Numbered from the stretch's first letter, positions 42,282 through 51,510 are shown. The stretch is 64,000 bases of DNA from JAFGBM01 sp964610155 (GCA_964610155.1 CAZSUY010000009.1:41866-105865); one strand, 5' to 3'. Numbers and translations are program-made. Notes: a model not told the origin generated them from the sequence alone.

Positions 42282-43019
42282 CTACGGTGCGACACGGCCC
42301 GCCTGGTTGAACGCCTCATACGTGAGCGGCATGAGGTCCGCCCAGAACGCCTCCATCTTCTCCGCGACCATCTCGATCTCCCGCTGGGGAAAGGACGGGA
42401 AATGGGAGCCCTCCCGCTTTGTCCTCAGGCTCAGGAAGTTCATGAGCGAGCGGGCGTTCATGGTGACGTACATGGACGAGTAGATGGTGAGCGGGAGGAC
42501 GGCGCGGGCGACCTCTCGGGCGACACCGGCGTCGAGCATCCTCCGGTATGCCTCATACACCTGGGTGCAGCTGGCCTCGATCTCGCGCGTCACGAGCACA
42601 TGCTGCTCGGGGGTGCCCTCCTCGAATTCGTACGCCCCGGGTTTACCCACCTGGACTAGTCGCCGCTCGGGGCCGGGAACGTAGAAGTCGGGGCGGAGCT
42701 CGCGGTACCGGCCGGACTCCTCGTTATAGGAGGCGATGCGGTGACGCATGAACTCGCGGAAGACAAAAATCGGGGCACGGACGTAGAACGTCATCGAATT
42801 GTGCTCAAACGGGGTGCCATGACGGTTACGCATGAGATAGCCGATCAGCCCGGCGCTCGAGGCCGGATCGTCATCGACGCCCTCAAGCGATTGCTCCCCC
42901 TTGGTGGAGACGCGAGCGGAGAATAGGACATCAGCGTCGTGGGCGCTGGACCTGATGAGCTCGACATCGACATCCGAACGGAAGCGGATCGAAGGCTCGT
43001 CGGCGCTGGCGTCGGTCAT
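42282..43019 (-). CDS. thyX: Flavin-dependent thymidylate synthase ThyX
   Basis: ThyX makes dTMP from dUMP using FAD and methylenetetrahydrofolate. The 245-residue protein has the diagnostic motif R92-H-R-x2-S-x-N-x2-S-x-R104 and an upstream RHGTPFEHN segment. The ATG is preceded by TAGGCT-N6 without a ribosome site. Placement next to dapA matches other actinobacteria. Presence of ThyX says nothing by itself about whether a ThyA exists elsewhere in the genome. Confidence 0.95.
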   Translation of the reverse strand: MTDASADEPSIRFRSDVDVELIRSSAHDADVLFSARVSTKGEQSLEGVDDDPASSAGLIGYLMRNRHGTPFEHNSMTFYVRAPIFVFREFMRHRIASYNEESGRYRELRPDFYVPGPERRLVQVGKPGAYEFEEGTPEQHVLVTREIEASCTQVYEAYRRMLDAGVAREVARAVLPLTIYSSMYVTMNARSLMNFLSLRTKREGSHFPSFPQREIEMVAEKMEAFWADLMPLTYEAFNQAGRVAP

Positions 43020-43025
43020 GTGGCC

Positions 43026-43031
43026 AGCCTA
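43026..43031 (-). promoter_or_regulatory. thyX: Leaderless-type -10 (TAGGCT) of thyX
   Basis: On the minus strand TAGGCT is followed by exactly six bases and then the thyX ATG. The hexamer is identical to the recA candidate. Confidence 0.55.
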
Positions 43032-43051
43032 TCCGCCACCCCTGATGGGAC

Positions 43052-43519
43052 CTAGCGGAGCACGCTCGTGCTACGGAAAAGCCCAGAGGCATGCCGGAGG
43101 GCCTTGCGCGCCATGGCGCTGTTCCCCGAAGCCTCGTACGCATACGCGACGTGGTACCACGCCCGCCAGTCGTCTGGACGATCCTCAACCCCGCGTCGGG
43201 CCACCTCGAATACCGCCTCGGCGGCGTCTTCCGTGAGCCTCCCGTTTGGCAGTGTGGCGCCATCGTGGATCGGAAGCCGCCCCTCATCTGCAAGCATGCT
43301 CGACATGCGCTGTACGGCCGTCCCGAGGAGCCATCCTTGAACGGCCCACCCCACGCCGACCACCGGGAGGGCGAGGAGCGCCACACCCAACAATCGGGCG
43401 GCCACGTCGTCTGCCCCCATCAGAAGGATTGCCCGGTCGGCCATGAGGGAGAAGTAGAGCAGGACAAGGGCAATGATCGTTGTCGTCGCCATAGCGATCG
43501 GGTTCCGGAGGAGCTTCAT
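43052..43519 (-). CDS. Small membrane protein with TPR-like tail, unknown function
   Basis: I cannot assign a family. The 155-residue product has two hydrophobic segments (about 8-28 and 41-63) and a cytoplasmic or exposed helical tail whose end (WYHVAYAYEASGNSAMARKA) resembles a single tetratricopeptide repeat. The start at 43519 lies 13 bases after the dapB stop; there is no good ribosome site, so coupling to dapB is likely. An uncharacterised protein at this place between dapB and thyX is common in actinobacteria, from memory. Confidence 0.68.
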   Translation of the reverse strand: MKLLRNPIAMATTTIIALVLLYFSLMADRAILLMGADDVAARLLGVALLALPVVGVGWAVQGWLLGTAVQRMSSMLADEGRLPIHDGATLPNGRLTEDAAEAVFEVARRGVEDRPDDWRAWYHVAYAYEASGNSAMARKALRHASGLFRSTSVLR

Positions 43520-43532
43520 TATGGAGGCCAGC

Positions 43533-44276
43533 CTAGAGATCGAGGTAAGCGTCGAGGCCGACAGTGAGACCCGGATGCTCGCCGATGCGCCGGATACCGA
43601 GGAGCACGCCTGGCATGAAGGACGCGCGGTCCAGGCTGTCGTGCCTGAGGGTGAGCACCTCTCCCGGGTTGCCCAGGAGGATCTCCTGATGGGCGACGAG
43701 ACCGCGGAGACGGACGGCATGGATGGGTACGTCGTCGACTCGTGCCCCCCGGGCACCATCGAGGGATGATGCGGTGGCGTCCGGCATAGCCCCGAGCCCG
43801 GCAGCGGAGCGGGCGGCGGCGATTCGAGCGGCCGTCTCCCTGGCCGTGCCCGAGGGCGCGTCAACCTTGTCCGGGTGGTGAAGTTCGATAACCTCAGCGG
43901 ATTCGAAGAACGGCGCGGCCTCGGCGGCGAACCTCATGGCCAGCACGGCTCCGAGCGCAAAATTCGGAGCGACCAGGACGCCGACCCCCGGGGCGTCAAG
44001 TAGGTGGTCTCGTACCCGATCCAAGGCGTCGTCCGTCCATCCACTCGTCCCAACGACCGTATGAATCCCAGCGTCGATGAGGGCGTGGACGTTCGCCTCT
44101 GAGGATTCCGGAACTGTGAACTCGACCGCGACGGTGGCTCCGGCCGCGGTCGCCGTGGCGATGTCGTCGTCCATGTCGAGCGCCGCGGCGAGCGTAAGGT
44201 CGGGCGCTTCCTCGATGGCTCGTACCACCGTGGCACCCATTCTCCCGGCCGCGCCGAGCACCGCTACCTTGATCAT
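43533..44276 (-). CDS. dapB: 4-hydroxy-tetrahydrodipicolinate reductase DapB
   Basis: DapB reduces the DapA product to tetrahydrodipicolinate using NAD(P)H. The 247-residue protein has the dinucleotide motif GAAGRMG at 8-14, the substrate segment ELHHPDKVDAPSGTA, and a C-terminal domain of normal length. The ATG is preceded by TAGAGT-N6 with no ribosome site. It is followed closely by the small membrane protein gene. Confidence 0.96.
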   Translation of the reverse strand: MIKVAVLGAAGRMGATVVRAIEEAPDLTLAAALDMDDDIATATAAGATVAVEFTVPESSEANVHALIDAGIHTVVGTSGWTDDALDRVRDHLLDAPGVGVLVAPNFALGAVLAMRFAAEAAPFFESAEVIELHHPDKVDAPSGTARETAARIAAARSAAGLGAMPDATASSLDGARGARVDDVPIHAVRLRGLVAHQEILLGNPGEVLTLRHDSLDRASFMPGVLLGIRRIGEHPGLTVGLDAYLDL

Positions 44277-44282
44277 GCGACC

Positions 44283-44288
44283 ACTCTA
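44283..44288 (-). promoter_or_regulatory. dapB: Leaderless-type -10 (TAGAGT) of dapB
   Basis: On the minus strand TAGAGT is followed by exactly six bases and then the dapB ATG. It fills the short gap after the M16 peptidase gene. Confidence 0.55.
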
Positions 44289-44301
44289 CGCAATCCAGAC
44301 C

Positions 44302-45621
44302 CTAGGCCCCGGGCCCGACCCGCACGATGACGCGTTCGCGTCCCGCCAGATCCGCCGCGATCGCGACCACTTCATCGACGGTCACCGCCCGGATCTGCCC
44401 CAGGACCTCCTCCAGAGTGAACCACTCGCCGAAGAACAGCTCTGTCCTGGCGAGCCGAGACATCCTGGAGAACGAATCCTCGAGCCGGAGTACGGTCGAA
44501 CCCGTGATCTGCCCGATGGCTCGCTCAAACTCGTCCTCGGCAACCCCATCGGCCATGCGCTCGAACTCCGAGACCATCAACCTCGTAACCTCGTCGGCAC
44601 GCTCGGGGGCGCATCCGGCATGCATTCCGAAGAGGCCGGTCTCCCCTGCGGGAGCCGCGAAGGCACCCACGGCGTAGGCGAGTCCACGCTTCTCTCGAAT
44701 CTCCTGGAAGAGCCGCGACGACGGCCCCCCGCCGAGGATCGCCAGGAAGACGGCGAAGGCCGTGCGCCGATCGTCCGTCGTCTTGAACCCACGGGTTCCG
44801 ACGATGAGGTTCGCCTGCTCGTCATCGCGATCCACGGTCACGTGAGGGGTGAAAGATGCCTCGATGGAGGCAGCGGTGTCGCGCCGAGCCACGGGGGCAA
44901 TGGTGGGATCGAACTCCCATCCGCCAAGGGCGAGCGCCTCCATCGCGAGCGCGGAGAGGCGGTCGTGGTCGACGGCTCCGGCCGCGGCGATGACCACCTC
45001 GGGCGATGCATAACGCTGTCGATAGTGCTCCCGGACGGCCGCGCACGGTACCGCTGCAATGATCTCCGATGTGCCACCGATAGGCCGCCCGAGGGGATGT
45101 CCCCCGAAGACCGCCGCCGCAAATTTCTCGTCAGCGACATCACCGGGGTCATCCTCGTTCATCGCCAGTTCCTCGAGGATCACCCCTCGCTCCAACTCGA
45201 AATCGACCTTATCAAGGCGCGCCGATGTCACCATGTCGAGCGTGACGTCGAGCGCCATCGGGACGTCGGAATCGAGAACGCGCGCGTAGTAACAGGTGTA
45301 CTCCTTGCCGGTGAGCGCGTTGTGCTCGGCCCCGACTCGATCGAACGCCTCCGCGATGTCGCGGGCCGTGCGCCGCTTCGTCCCCTTGAACAGGAGGTGC
45401 TCAAGGAAGTGGGTGGAACCCGCGTGGACGTCGTTCTCGTCGCGGGATCCCACCCCGATCCAGGCGCCAATCGTCGCGGAGTGCATCCCCGGCAGGTGTT
45501 CGGTGATGACTCGCACTCCCCCGGGAAGGACGCTCCGGCGCACGACGGCGCCCGAGTCGGACTCGAGGTTGAGGTTGGCCGCAGGATCACCCGAGGGGAC
45601 GAGGGGGAGCGGGATGGGCAT
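44302..45621 (-). CDS. M16-family zinc peptidase (processing-peptidase-like)
   Basis: This 439-residue M16 peptidase has the inverted zinc motif HFLEH at about residues 71-75 and the downstream glutamate-rich helix ERGVILEEL that supplies the third ligand. It resembles the mitochondrial processing peptidase beta subunit type found beside pnp in actinobacteria (PepR in mycobacteria). In this genome pnp is separated from it by a 5.9-kb insertion. The ATG follows TAGTCT-N6. Substrates are unknown. Confidence 0.93.
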   Translation of the reverse strand: MPIPLPLVPSGDPAANLNLESDSGAVVRRSVLPGGVRVITEHLPGMHSATIGAWIGVGSRDENDVHAGSTHFLEHLLFKGTKRRTARDIAEAFDRVGAEHNALTGKEYTCYYARVLDSDVPMALDVTLDMVTSARLDKVDFELERGVILEELAMNEDDPGDVADEKFAAAVFGGHPLGRPIGGTSEIIAAVPCAAVREHYRQRYASPEVVIAAAGAVDHDRLSALAMEALALGGWEFDPTIAPVARRDTAASIEASFTPHVTVDRDDEQANLIVGTRGFKTTDDRRTAFAVFLAILGGGPSSRLFQEIREKRGLAYAVGAFAAPAGETGLFGMHAGCAPERADEVTRLMVSEFERMADGVAEDEFERAIGQITGSTVLRLEDSFSRMSRLARTELFFGEWFTLEEVLGQIRAVTVDEVVAIAADLAGRERVIVRVGPGA

Positions 45622-45627
45622 GGGGCA

Positions 45628-45633
45628 AGACTA
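45628..45633 (-). promoter_or_regulatory. Leaderless-type -10 (TAGTCT) of the M16 peptidase gene
   Basis: On the minus strand TAGTCT is followed by exactly six bases and then the ATG at 45621. If it is a true promoter, this gene no longer depends on transcription from pnp. Confidence 0.55.
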
Positions 45634-45723
45634 GGCGCAGAAGGCGTATAGGCTCTCAGCAGACTCGCGGCAGGGATGAACACGCACCAAGCCGCCCCAA
45701 CACTCCTCGCCCTGAGAGGTCCT

Positions 45724-47637
45724 ATGAGCGCCACACCACCCGTCACCGTCTTGAAATCTGTCCTCCTTGCGCCTGAGGTGCGCGCCGCACTCGAGGCGAG
45801 CCCGCGGATCGTCACCCCGAGCACCCGCGCGGAGTTGTACCAACTCTCGCTGGGCCCCGAGGGCGGTCCCGTCTTCTCCGTGGACTATGAGATCAACGGC
45901 ACAACCATCACCGAGGCCACCGTGACTCGCTGCCGCAACGGCATCGCCGTCAACTACCCCGAGGACCTCATCCGTCGTCGCGACCCGAAGTGCATGCACA
46001 TCGCCGACGACCGACCGACGGACAAGACCCGATACCGCGACGCCTTCGGCACCGAATTCGCCCCGGTCAGGCAGGAGACGCTGGATTGGCTCGCGACGCA
46101 GGAACTCGTGGTGGTGCCGTTCAAGGCCGGGGGCCTCACCTACGGATCGCCGTGCCTCGCGATCATGCCGGTCAACTCCGCGTTCTTCGCGCTGGCCCTC
46201 AGGGACCTCTCTGGCTGGATTTCTTTCGAAGAACTCGGAGAGTATTCTCCCCGCGCCATCCTGTACGTTGCCCCCCCGTTTCGGCACACCCACTTCTCGG
46301 GAAGGCAGATAGTGGTGCACGACCGCACTGAGACCCTCCACGAGATTTTCGCCTACAACTTGTACCCCGGCCCAAGCGCCAAGAAGGGCGTTTACTCCGT
46401 CCTCTTGGACATCGGAGACCAGGAGGATTGGATTACGGCCCATGCATCGTCCGTACGCGTGACGACGCCGTACGACAACGAAACCGTCATCATGCACGAG
46501 GGAGCCTCGGGTGGCGGAAAATCCGAGATGTGCCAGGATCTCCGGCGCCAAGACGACGGCCGCATCCTCTTGGGCGCCAACGTCGTCACGGACGAGCCGT
46601 ACCACATCACTCTGAGCGAGACCTCGGAACTCAACCCCGTGACCGACGACATGACGCTGTGCTACCCGTCCATCCAGCAAAGAGACGGACGCATGTGCGT
46701 GGCCGACGCAGAAGAGGGTTGGTTCGTGCGCGTAGACAACCTTCAGGAGTACGGCGAAGATGTCCAGTTCGAACGCGCGTGTATCCACCCAGACGAGCCA
46801 CTCGTGTTCTTCAACATCCAGGGCGTCCCCGATGCGACGGCGCTGCCGTGGGAACACACGTTGGACTCGAACAGCAAGCCGTGTCCCAACCCGCGCGTCG
46901 TGATCCCGCGCCGGATGATCGGCGGAGTGATCAACGAGCCAGAGGAAGTGGACGTGCGCACCTTCGGCGTGCGCATGCCGGCATGCACGCGGGACAAGCC
47001 CAACTACGGAATTATGGGGATGGCTCACTTCGTGCCACCTTCCATTGCGTGGATCTGGCGCCTCATCGCCCCGCGCGGCGATAAAAATCCGTCGATCGGC
47101 GAGGACAAGGACACGGTCGACAAGCTTGAACACGGTGGCCTCATCGCCGAGGGCGTCGGTTCATATTGGCCGTTCTCGACCGGCACCAAGGTGGCCGCGG
47201 CGAACCTCCAACTCCAACAGATTCTCGACTACCCGCGCACCCGATACGTCCTGACCCCCAACCAGCACATCGGCGCGTACAAAGTGGGGTTCTCCGCGGA
47301 ATGGCTGACCCGCGGGTGGCTCGCGCGCCGGGGAGCCGGTCGCATGCGCGCTGACCAACTCACGCCGGCCCGTTGCCCGCTCTTCGGGTACGCACCCAAA
47401 GAAATCACACTCGATGGTCAGCCCGTCCGGCGGACGCTCCTCATGCCGGACCAGCAGTCACAGGTGGGCGAGGAGGCATACGACGCTGGCGCGAAGATCC
47501 TCACTGACTTTTTCAAGCAGGAGCTCAGGGCGTTTGTTACGGATGAGCTTGACCCCCTCGGGAGAGAAATCATCGAGGTGTGCTTGCGCGACGGCACTGT
47601 CGAGGACTACGAGGCGCTCACGCCGATGTACCTGTAG
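45724..47637 (+). CDS. PEPCK/HPr-kinase-like P-loop protein (probable DUF4914)
   Basis: This 637-residue protein has a single clear nucleotide-binding motif, HEGASGGGKSEM at about 258-269, whose GxSGxGKSE form is typical of the PEP carboxykinase/HPr kinase fold. The rest does not fit standard GTP- or ATP-PEPCK. From memory it is closest to the DUF4914 family of about 620 residues; I could not verify this. The start at 45724 has AGAGG four bases upstream; an in-frame ATG at 45676 is an alternative. It is the first gene of an islet on the opposite strand to its flanks. Substrate and role are unknown. Confidence 0.7.
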   Translation: MSATPPVTVLKSVLLAPEVRAALEASPRIVTPSTRAELYQLSLGPEGGPVFSVDYEINGTTITEATVTRCRNGIAVNYPEDLIRRRDPKCMHIADDRPTDKTRYRDAFGTEFAPVRQETLDWLATQELVVVPFKAGGLTYGSPCLAIMPVNSAFFALALRDLSGWISFEELGEYSPRAILYVAPPFRHTHFSGRQIVVHDRTETLHEIFAYNLYPGPSAKKGVYSVLLDIGDQEDWITAHASSVRVTTPYDNETVIMHEGASGGGKSEMCQDLRRQDDGRILLGANVVTDEPYHITLSETSELNPVTDDMTLCYPSIQQRDGRMCVADAEEGWFVRVDNLQEYGEDVQFERACIHPDEPLVFFNIQGVPDATALPWEHTLDSNSKPCPNPRVVIPRRMIGGVINEPEEVDVRTFGVRMPACTRDKPNYGIMGMAHFVPPSIAWIWRLIAPRGDKNPSIGEDKDTVDKLEHGGLIAEGVGSYWPFSTGTKVAAANLQLQQILDYPRTRYVLTPNQHIGAYKVGFSAEWLTRGWLARRGAGRMRADQLTPARCPLFGYAPKEITLDGQPVRRTLLMPDQQSQVGEEAYDAGAKILTDFFKQELRAFVTDELDPLGREIIEVCLRDGTVEDYEALTPMYL

Positions 47638-47715
47638 CCCCGACCTACGTTCCCGCAGTCTCCACCCGGCAACGGGCACAATAGAGGTAAGGCGAGGCTG
47701 CGACTGGAGTCCGAC

Positions 47716-50475
47716 ATGGCCACACTGTCACCGGGGTTCGACCCTTCGCTCCGCGCCGCGAACGAGGTGGAGACAGAGGCGCGGACCCGCGCCGACACTG
47801 GCCTCACCACACCGGAGGCCGCCGCCCGCCTAGAGCGGGACGGCGCGAACCAGCTGGTGGCACGACGCCCCGTTCCCTTGTGGCGTCGCGTGCTCCGCCA
47901 CTTCGCGGACCCGCTCGTCTACCTCCTGCTCGCGGCGACCGCCATTGCGCTCACCGCCTGGTGGGTCGAGGGGCGGCAAGGAATTCCCTATGACGTGATC
48001 GTGATCGCGGTCGTCGTTCTCGCGAACGCTACGCTCGGCTTCATCCAGGAGCGCCGCTCCGAGAACGCGGTGGCCGCGCTCCAGCGGATGGCCGCGCCCA
48101 CCGCCACCGTTCTGCGCGACGGCGCCCCGTGCAGCATCCCCGCGCTCGATCTCGTGGTGGGCGACGTCCTGGTGCTCGGCGCGGGCGACGCAGTCGCGGC
48201 TGACGCACGGCTCACCGCATCCACGCTCTCGGTCGCGGAGGCGGCGCTGACGGGCGAAAGCCAGCCGGTGGCGAAGAGCGTGGAACCGCTCGATAGCGCC
48301 GTCGAGCTGGGCGACCGGGTGTGCATGGTGTTTGCGGGCACCGCGGTAACCCACGGCGCCGGGCGCGCCATCGTCACAGCCACCGGCATGGACACCGAGA
48401 CGGGCCACATCGCCCGGATGCTCGGCAAGACGGAATCGGATCCCACTCCCCTGCAGCGCGAGATCGCGCAGTTGAGCAGAGTGCTCGGGCTCGCGGTGCT
48501 TGCGATCGCCGCCATCGTGATCGGCACGGTCTTCCTCACCGAGGAGGTCACCACCCTCGCGGGCGCGGTCCAGGTGCTACTGCTGGGCGTCGCCCTCGCC
48601 GTCGCCGCGGTGCCCGAGGGTCTTCCCGCGATCCTGTCCGTGGTGCTCGCCCTCGGGGTACGGCGCATGGCCAAGCGCCACGCGATCATCAAGGACCTAT
48701 CGTCCGTCGAGACGCTCGGCTCCGCGTCCGTCATCTGCTCGGACAAGACCGGAACGCTCACCCAGAATCTCATGACGATCACCCGCGTGGTCACGGCGTC
48801 GGGCGAGACGGAACTGACCGGCGACCATGACTCTCTCCCGGAGGGCACGCGAGGCGCGGAAGTCACCGCGGTCATGACGGGCGGCGCGGTGGCGAACGAC
48901 GCCCTCGTGGGCGGGGACGACGACTATCCGACGTTTGGCGGCGACCCCACCGAGGCGGCGTTCCTGACAGCCGAGTGGGGGCTGGGAATAGCCGAAACCC
49001 GGCGCGCCCGCTTCTCCTCACTGGGAACGGTGCCGTTCAGCTCGGAACGCAAGCGCATGTCGGCGGTCGCATCGGACGCGGACGGCGGCTTCTACGTTTC
49101 CGCGAAGGGGGCACCGGACGTCCTGCTCGACGCGTGCACGGCGGAACTCGTGGGAGACCAGGAGCGGCCGCTCGACGGCGCGGGCCGCGCGCGCGTGGTC
49201 GCCGAGGTCGCGCGGATGTCAGTCCTGGGGATGCGCACGCTCGCCGTCGCTTTCCGCCGGGGCAAGGAGGAGTCAGACGCGAACGCCGAGTCGCTCGAGC
49301 GCAACCTGGTGCTCGCGGGTGTGGTCGGCATCGTCGACCCCCCTCGCGACGAGGCACGGGTGGCGGTGACGGCGGCACAGGGCGCCGGGATCCGCGTCAT
49401 CATGATCACCGGCGACCACCCGCTCACCGCGTCGGCCATCGCCATCGACCTCGGCATCGTCGAGGCGGACCCGGAGGTGATCACGGGGCTCGAACTGTCC
49501 GCGATGGACGACGACAAGCTGCGCGCCACCGTCAAGACCGCGTCGGTGTTCGCCCGCGTGGCGCCCGAGCACAAGCTGCGCATCGTCGACGCGCTCCAAA
49601 GCCACAGCGAGATAGTCGCTATGACGGGCGACGGGGTGAACGACGCCCCTGCCCTGCGTCGCGCCGACATCGGCGTCGCGATGGGCATGGGGGGAACGGA
49701 GGTGGCGCGCGAGGCGTCGAACATGATCCTGACCAACGACGACTTCGCGACGATTGTCGAGGCGGTGAACGAGGGCCGCGGCATCCTCGACAACATCAAA
49801 CGCTTCCTGCGCTACATGTTCGCGTCCAATCTCGGCGAGGTGCTTGCGGTGTTCCTTGGCGTCGTCGGGGCGGCATGGCTGGGACTGACCAGGCCCGACG
49901 GAGCGGTGGTGGTGCCGCTGCTCGCCACCCAGATCCTGTGGATGAACCTCCTAACCGACCTGGGGCCGGCGCTAGCAATCAGCGCCGAGCCCTACGCCGA
50001 CGACCTCATGGCGCGGCGGCCGCGTCGGCTGTCCGAGCGGCTGATCGACCGTCGAATGTGGGGCGGCATCGTCCTCACCGGCGCCGTCATGGCCATCGTG
50101 ACGCTCTTCGCTATGGACCTGTACCTGCCCGGCGGGCTCGTCGAGGGCTCCCAGAGCCTGGCGACCGCTCGCACGGCGGGCTTCACCGTGCTGGTGCTCA
50201 CGCAGCTCATGAACGCCTTCTCCGCGCGGTCAGAAACCCAGAGCGTCGTGCACCACTTGTTGACGAATCCGTGGCTGTGGGCGGCGGTGACCGTGTCCTT
50301 CGCCCTGCAGATCGCGGTGGTGTACGTGCCAGTGCTTAACGACGCGTTCTCGACCGCACCACTGATGATCGATCAGTGGAGCCAGTGCTTCGGGTTGGCG
50401 CTCGCGGTGCCCCTGACGATGGAGGCTCGCAAGTGGTGGCTCAGGGCGCGGGATCGCCGCGCCATCGCGCTCTAG
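47716..50475 (+). CDS. P2-type cation-transporting ATPase
   Basis: This 919-residue P-type pump has an N-terminal cation-ATPase domain, the actuator motif TGES (179-182), PEGLPA in M4 (300-305), the phosphorylated Asp343 in DKTGTLT, the hinge MTGDGVNDAPALRRADIG, and NLLTDLGPA in M6. PEGLPA with an M6 NLLTD motif is typical of P2A calcium-type pumps, though manganese or sodium cannot be excluded. Ten membrane helices are expected. The start has GGAG six bases upstream. It follows the P-loop protein by 78 bases, with no terminator seen between them. Confidence 0.92.
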   Translation: MATLSPGFDPSLRAANEVETEARTRADTGLTTPEAAARLERDGANQLVARRPVPLWRRVLRHFADPLVYLLLAATAIALTAWWVEGRQGIPYDVIVIAVVVLANATLGFIQERRSENAVAALQRMAAPTATVLRDGAPCSIPALDLVVGDVLVLGAGDAVAADARLTASTLSVAEAALTGESQPVAKSVEPLDSAVELGDRVCMVFAGTAVTHGAGRAIVTATGMDTETGHIARMLGKTESDPTPLQREIAQLSRVLGLAVLAIAAIVIGTVFLTEEVTTLAGAVQVLLLGVALAVAAVPEGLPAILSVVLALGVRRMAKRHAIIKDLSSVETLGSASVICSDKTGTLTQNLMTITRVVTASGETELTGDHDSLPEGTRGAEVTAVMTGGAVANDALVGGDDDYPTFGGDPTEAAFLTAEWGLGIAETRRARFSSLGTVPFSSERKRMSAVASDADGGFYVSAKGAPDVLLDACTAELVGDQERPLDGAGRARVVAEVARMSVLGMRTLAVAFRRGKEESDANAESLERNLVLAGVVGIVDPPRDEARVAVTAAQGAGIRVIMITGDHPLTASAIAIDLGIVEADPEVITGLELSAMDDDKLRATVKTASVFARVAPEHKLRIVDALQSHSEIVAMTGDGVNDAPALRRADIGVAMGMGGTEVAREASNMILTNDDFATIVEAVNEGRGILDNIKRFLRYMFASNLGEVLAVFLGVVGAAWLGLTRPDGAVVVPLLATQILWMNLLTDLGPALAISAEPYADDLMARRPRRLSERLIDRRMWGGIVLTGAVMAIVTLFAMDLYLPGGLVEGSQSLATARTAGFTVLVLTQLMNAFSARSETQSVVHHLLTNPWLWAAVTVSFALQIAVVYVPVLNDAFSTAPLMIDQWSQCFGLALAVPLTMEARKWWLRARDRRAIAL

Positions 50476-50493
50476 CGCAGCTTCACGGCGAAG

Positions 50494-51420
50494 CTACCGC
50501 GCCTCCCCTTCCCACCAGCGCAGCACCCTGAGCGCCCGGAGCGTGTTCCACCGGCTCGGACCCGCGGGCTCCATCCGGAACCACGTGCGCCCAGCGTAGG
50601 CCGTGTAGCCCGGCCACGTGCCGTCCTTGCGCTGGGCGCGGCGGATGACCTCCACAGCGTCCCCGAGGCGTTCGTCGCGCGGCGCACCCACCGCCGCGAA
50701 GTGCTCGAGGCCCCGCATCACGTCGAAGTGCCACTGGGGCGGGAACGGGAACTTGGAAAACGCGGGGTTGGACACCTCGCCCGTGCGGTGCGAACGGTAG
50801 AGGCGGTGAGCCAGGAAGAAGTCGCGACCCCTCTGGGCGGCGTTGGCCACGGATAGAGCCCCGCCCGTCCGCTCGTACTCCAGGAAGGAATCCAGGGTGC
50901 TGATGGTGGTATGGAAGGATCCGTGCTCCGTCGGCCCCCGAGTGCGCTCGCAATTCCAGCCCCCGTCGTCCATCTATTGCCCCAGCAGCCACCGAACCCC
51001 GTTCTCGACCCGCGGGTCTCGGTACCCAAAGCGGTAGGCCAGCAACACGTACATCGCCACGACGCAGGCGTCGGGCGGGGCGACGCCCTTGGTGGGGGTC
51101 GGGACGCCGTCGAAGTACTGGGCGCCCTCCCATAGGTGGCGGCACCCGGCCAACGCCTGGGGGTTGTCGCCCGGGAGGCCCAGCCAGTGGAGGAGCATCA
51201 GCGTATACGTGGTGGACACCCACTTGGGGCTGTAGATCGCGCAGGCCCACTTGCCGTCCGGGTCCTGCTCTGCGAGCAGCCGCGCACCCCAGCCCTCGGT
51301 CGCCACTCGCGAGCTTTCGTCCCTGACCACGTCGGCATCGGCTCCTAGGAGGTCGCGCAATACCTGCCACCGGATGGCCGGATCGCCCTCAAGCAGCCAC
51401 TCGACGAGTTCCTCACTCAT
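50494..51420 (-). pseudogene. Squalene-cyclase/prenyltransferase-repeat protein interrupted by in-frame TAG
   Basis: Two consecutive open frames in the same phase, 51420-50974 (148 residues) and 50973-50494 (159 residues), are separated only by a TAG at 50976-50974. Around it the protein reads WLLGQ-stop-MDDGGWNCE; a glutamine codon in place of TAG would give the continuous repeat motif QQMDDGGW expected in alpha/alpha-barrel squalene cyclase-like proteins. Other motifs are DGKWACAIYSPKW and AHRLYRSHRTGEV. It may be a pseudogene from a CAG to TAG change, a sequencing error, or two coupled half-proteins because ATG follows the stop directly. No catalytic DxDD motif is seen. Confidence 0.75.
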
Positions 51421-51456
51421 GCCCCCATTGTGGCGAGGAAATCACCGAGCCGCATG

Positions 51457-51492
51457 AAAAAGGGGGCGGCGCGGGTTTCCCCGCACCGCCCC
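51457..51492 (-). terminator. Rho-independent terminator after pnp
   Basis: The stem pairs GGGGCGG with CCGCCCC and GCGGG with CCCGC around one mismatch and a 4-base loop. On the minus strand it is followed by TTTTT. It lies 18 bases past the pnp stop and separates pnp from the broken cyclase-like gene. Confidence 0.9.
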
Positions 51493-51510
51493 TCATTCAC
51501 TCTGCTGGGA

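Noticed and set aside
45631..47133. 500-codon open frame on the minus strand opposite the PEPCK-like gene
   Set aside because: It has no recognisable motif and its composition is that of an antisense shadow; the plus strand has a P-loop, a ribosome site and a complete protein.
45724..47637. Annotation as GTP-dependent PEP carboxykinase
   Set aside because: Only the P-loop resembles that fold; the FPSACGKTN-type motif and other PEPCK signatures are absent.
48975..50339. 454-codon open frame within the P-type ATPase gene
   Set aside because: It is in a shifted frame of the ATPase gene and its translation is an Arg/Gly/His-rich low-complexity string typical of GC-rich out-of-frame reading.
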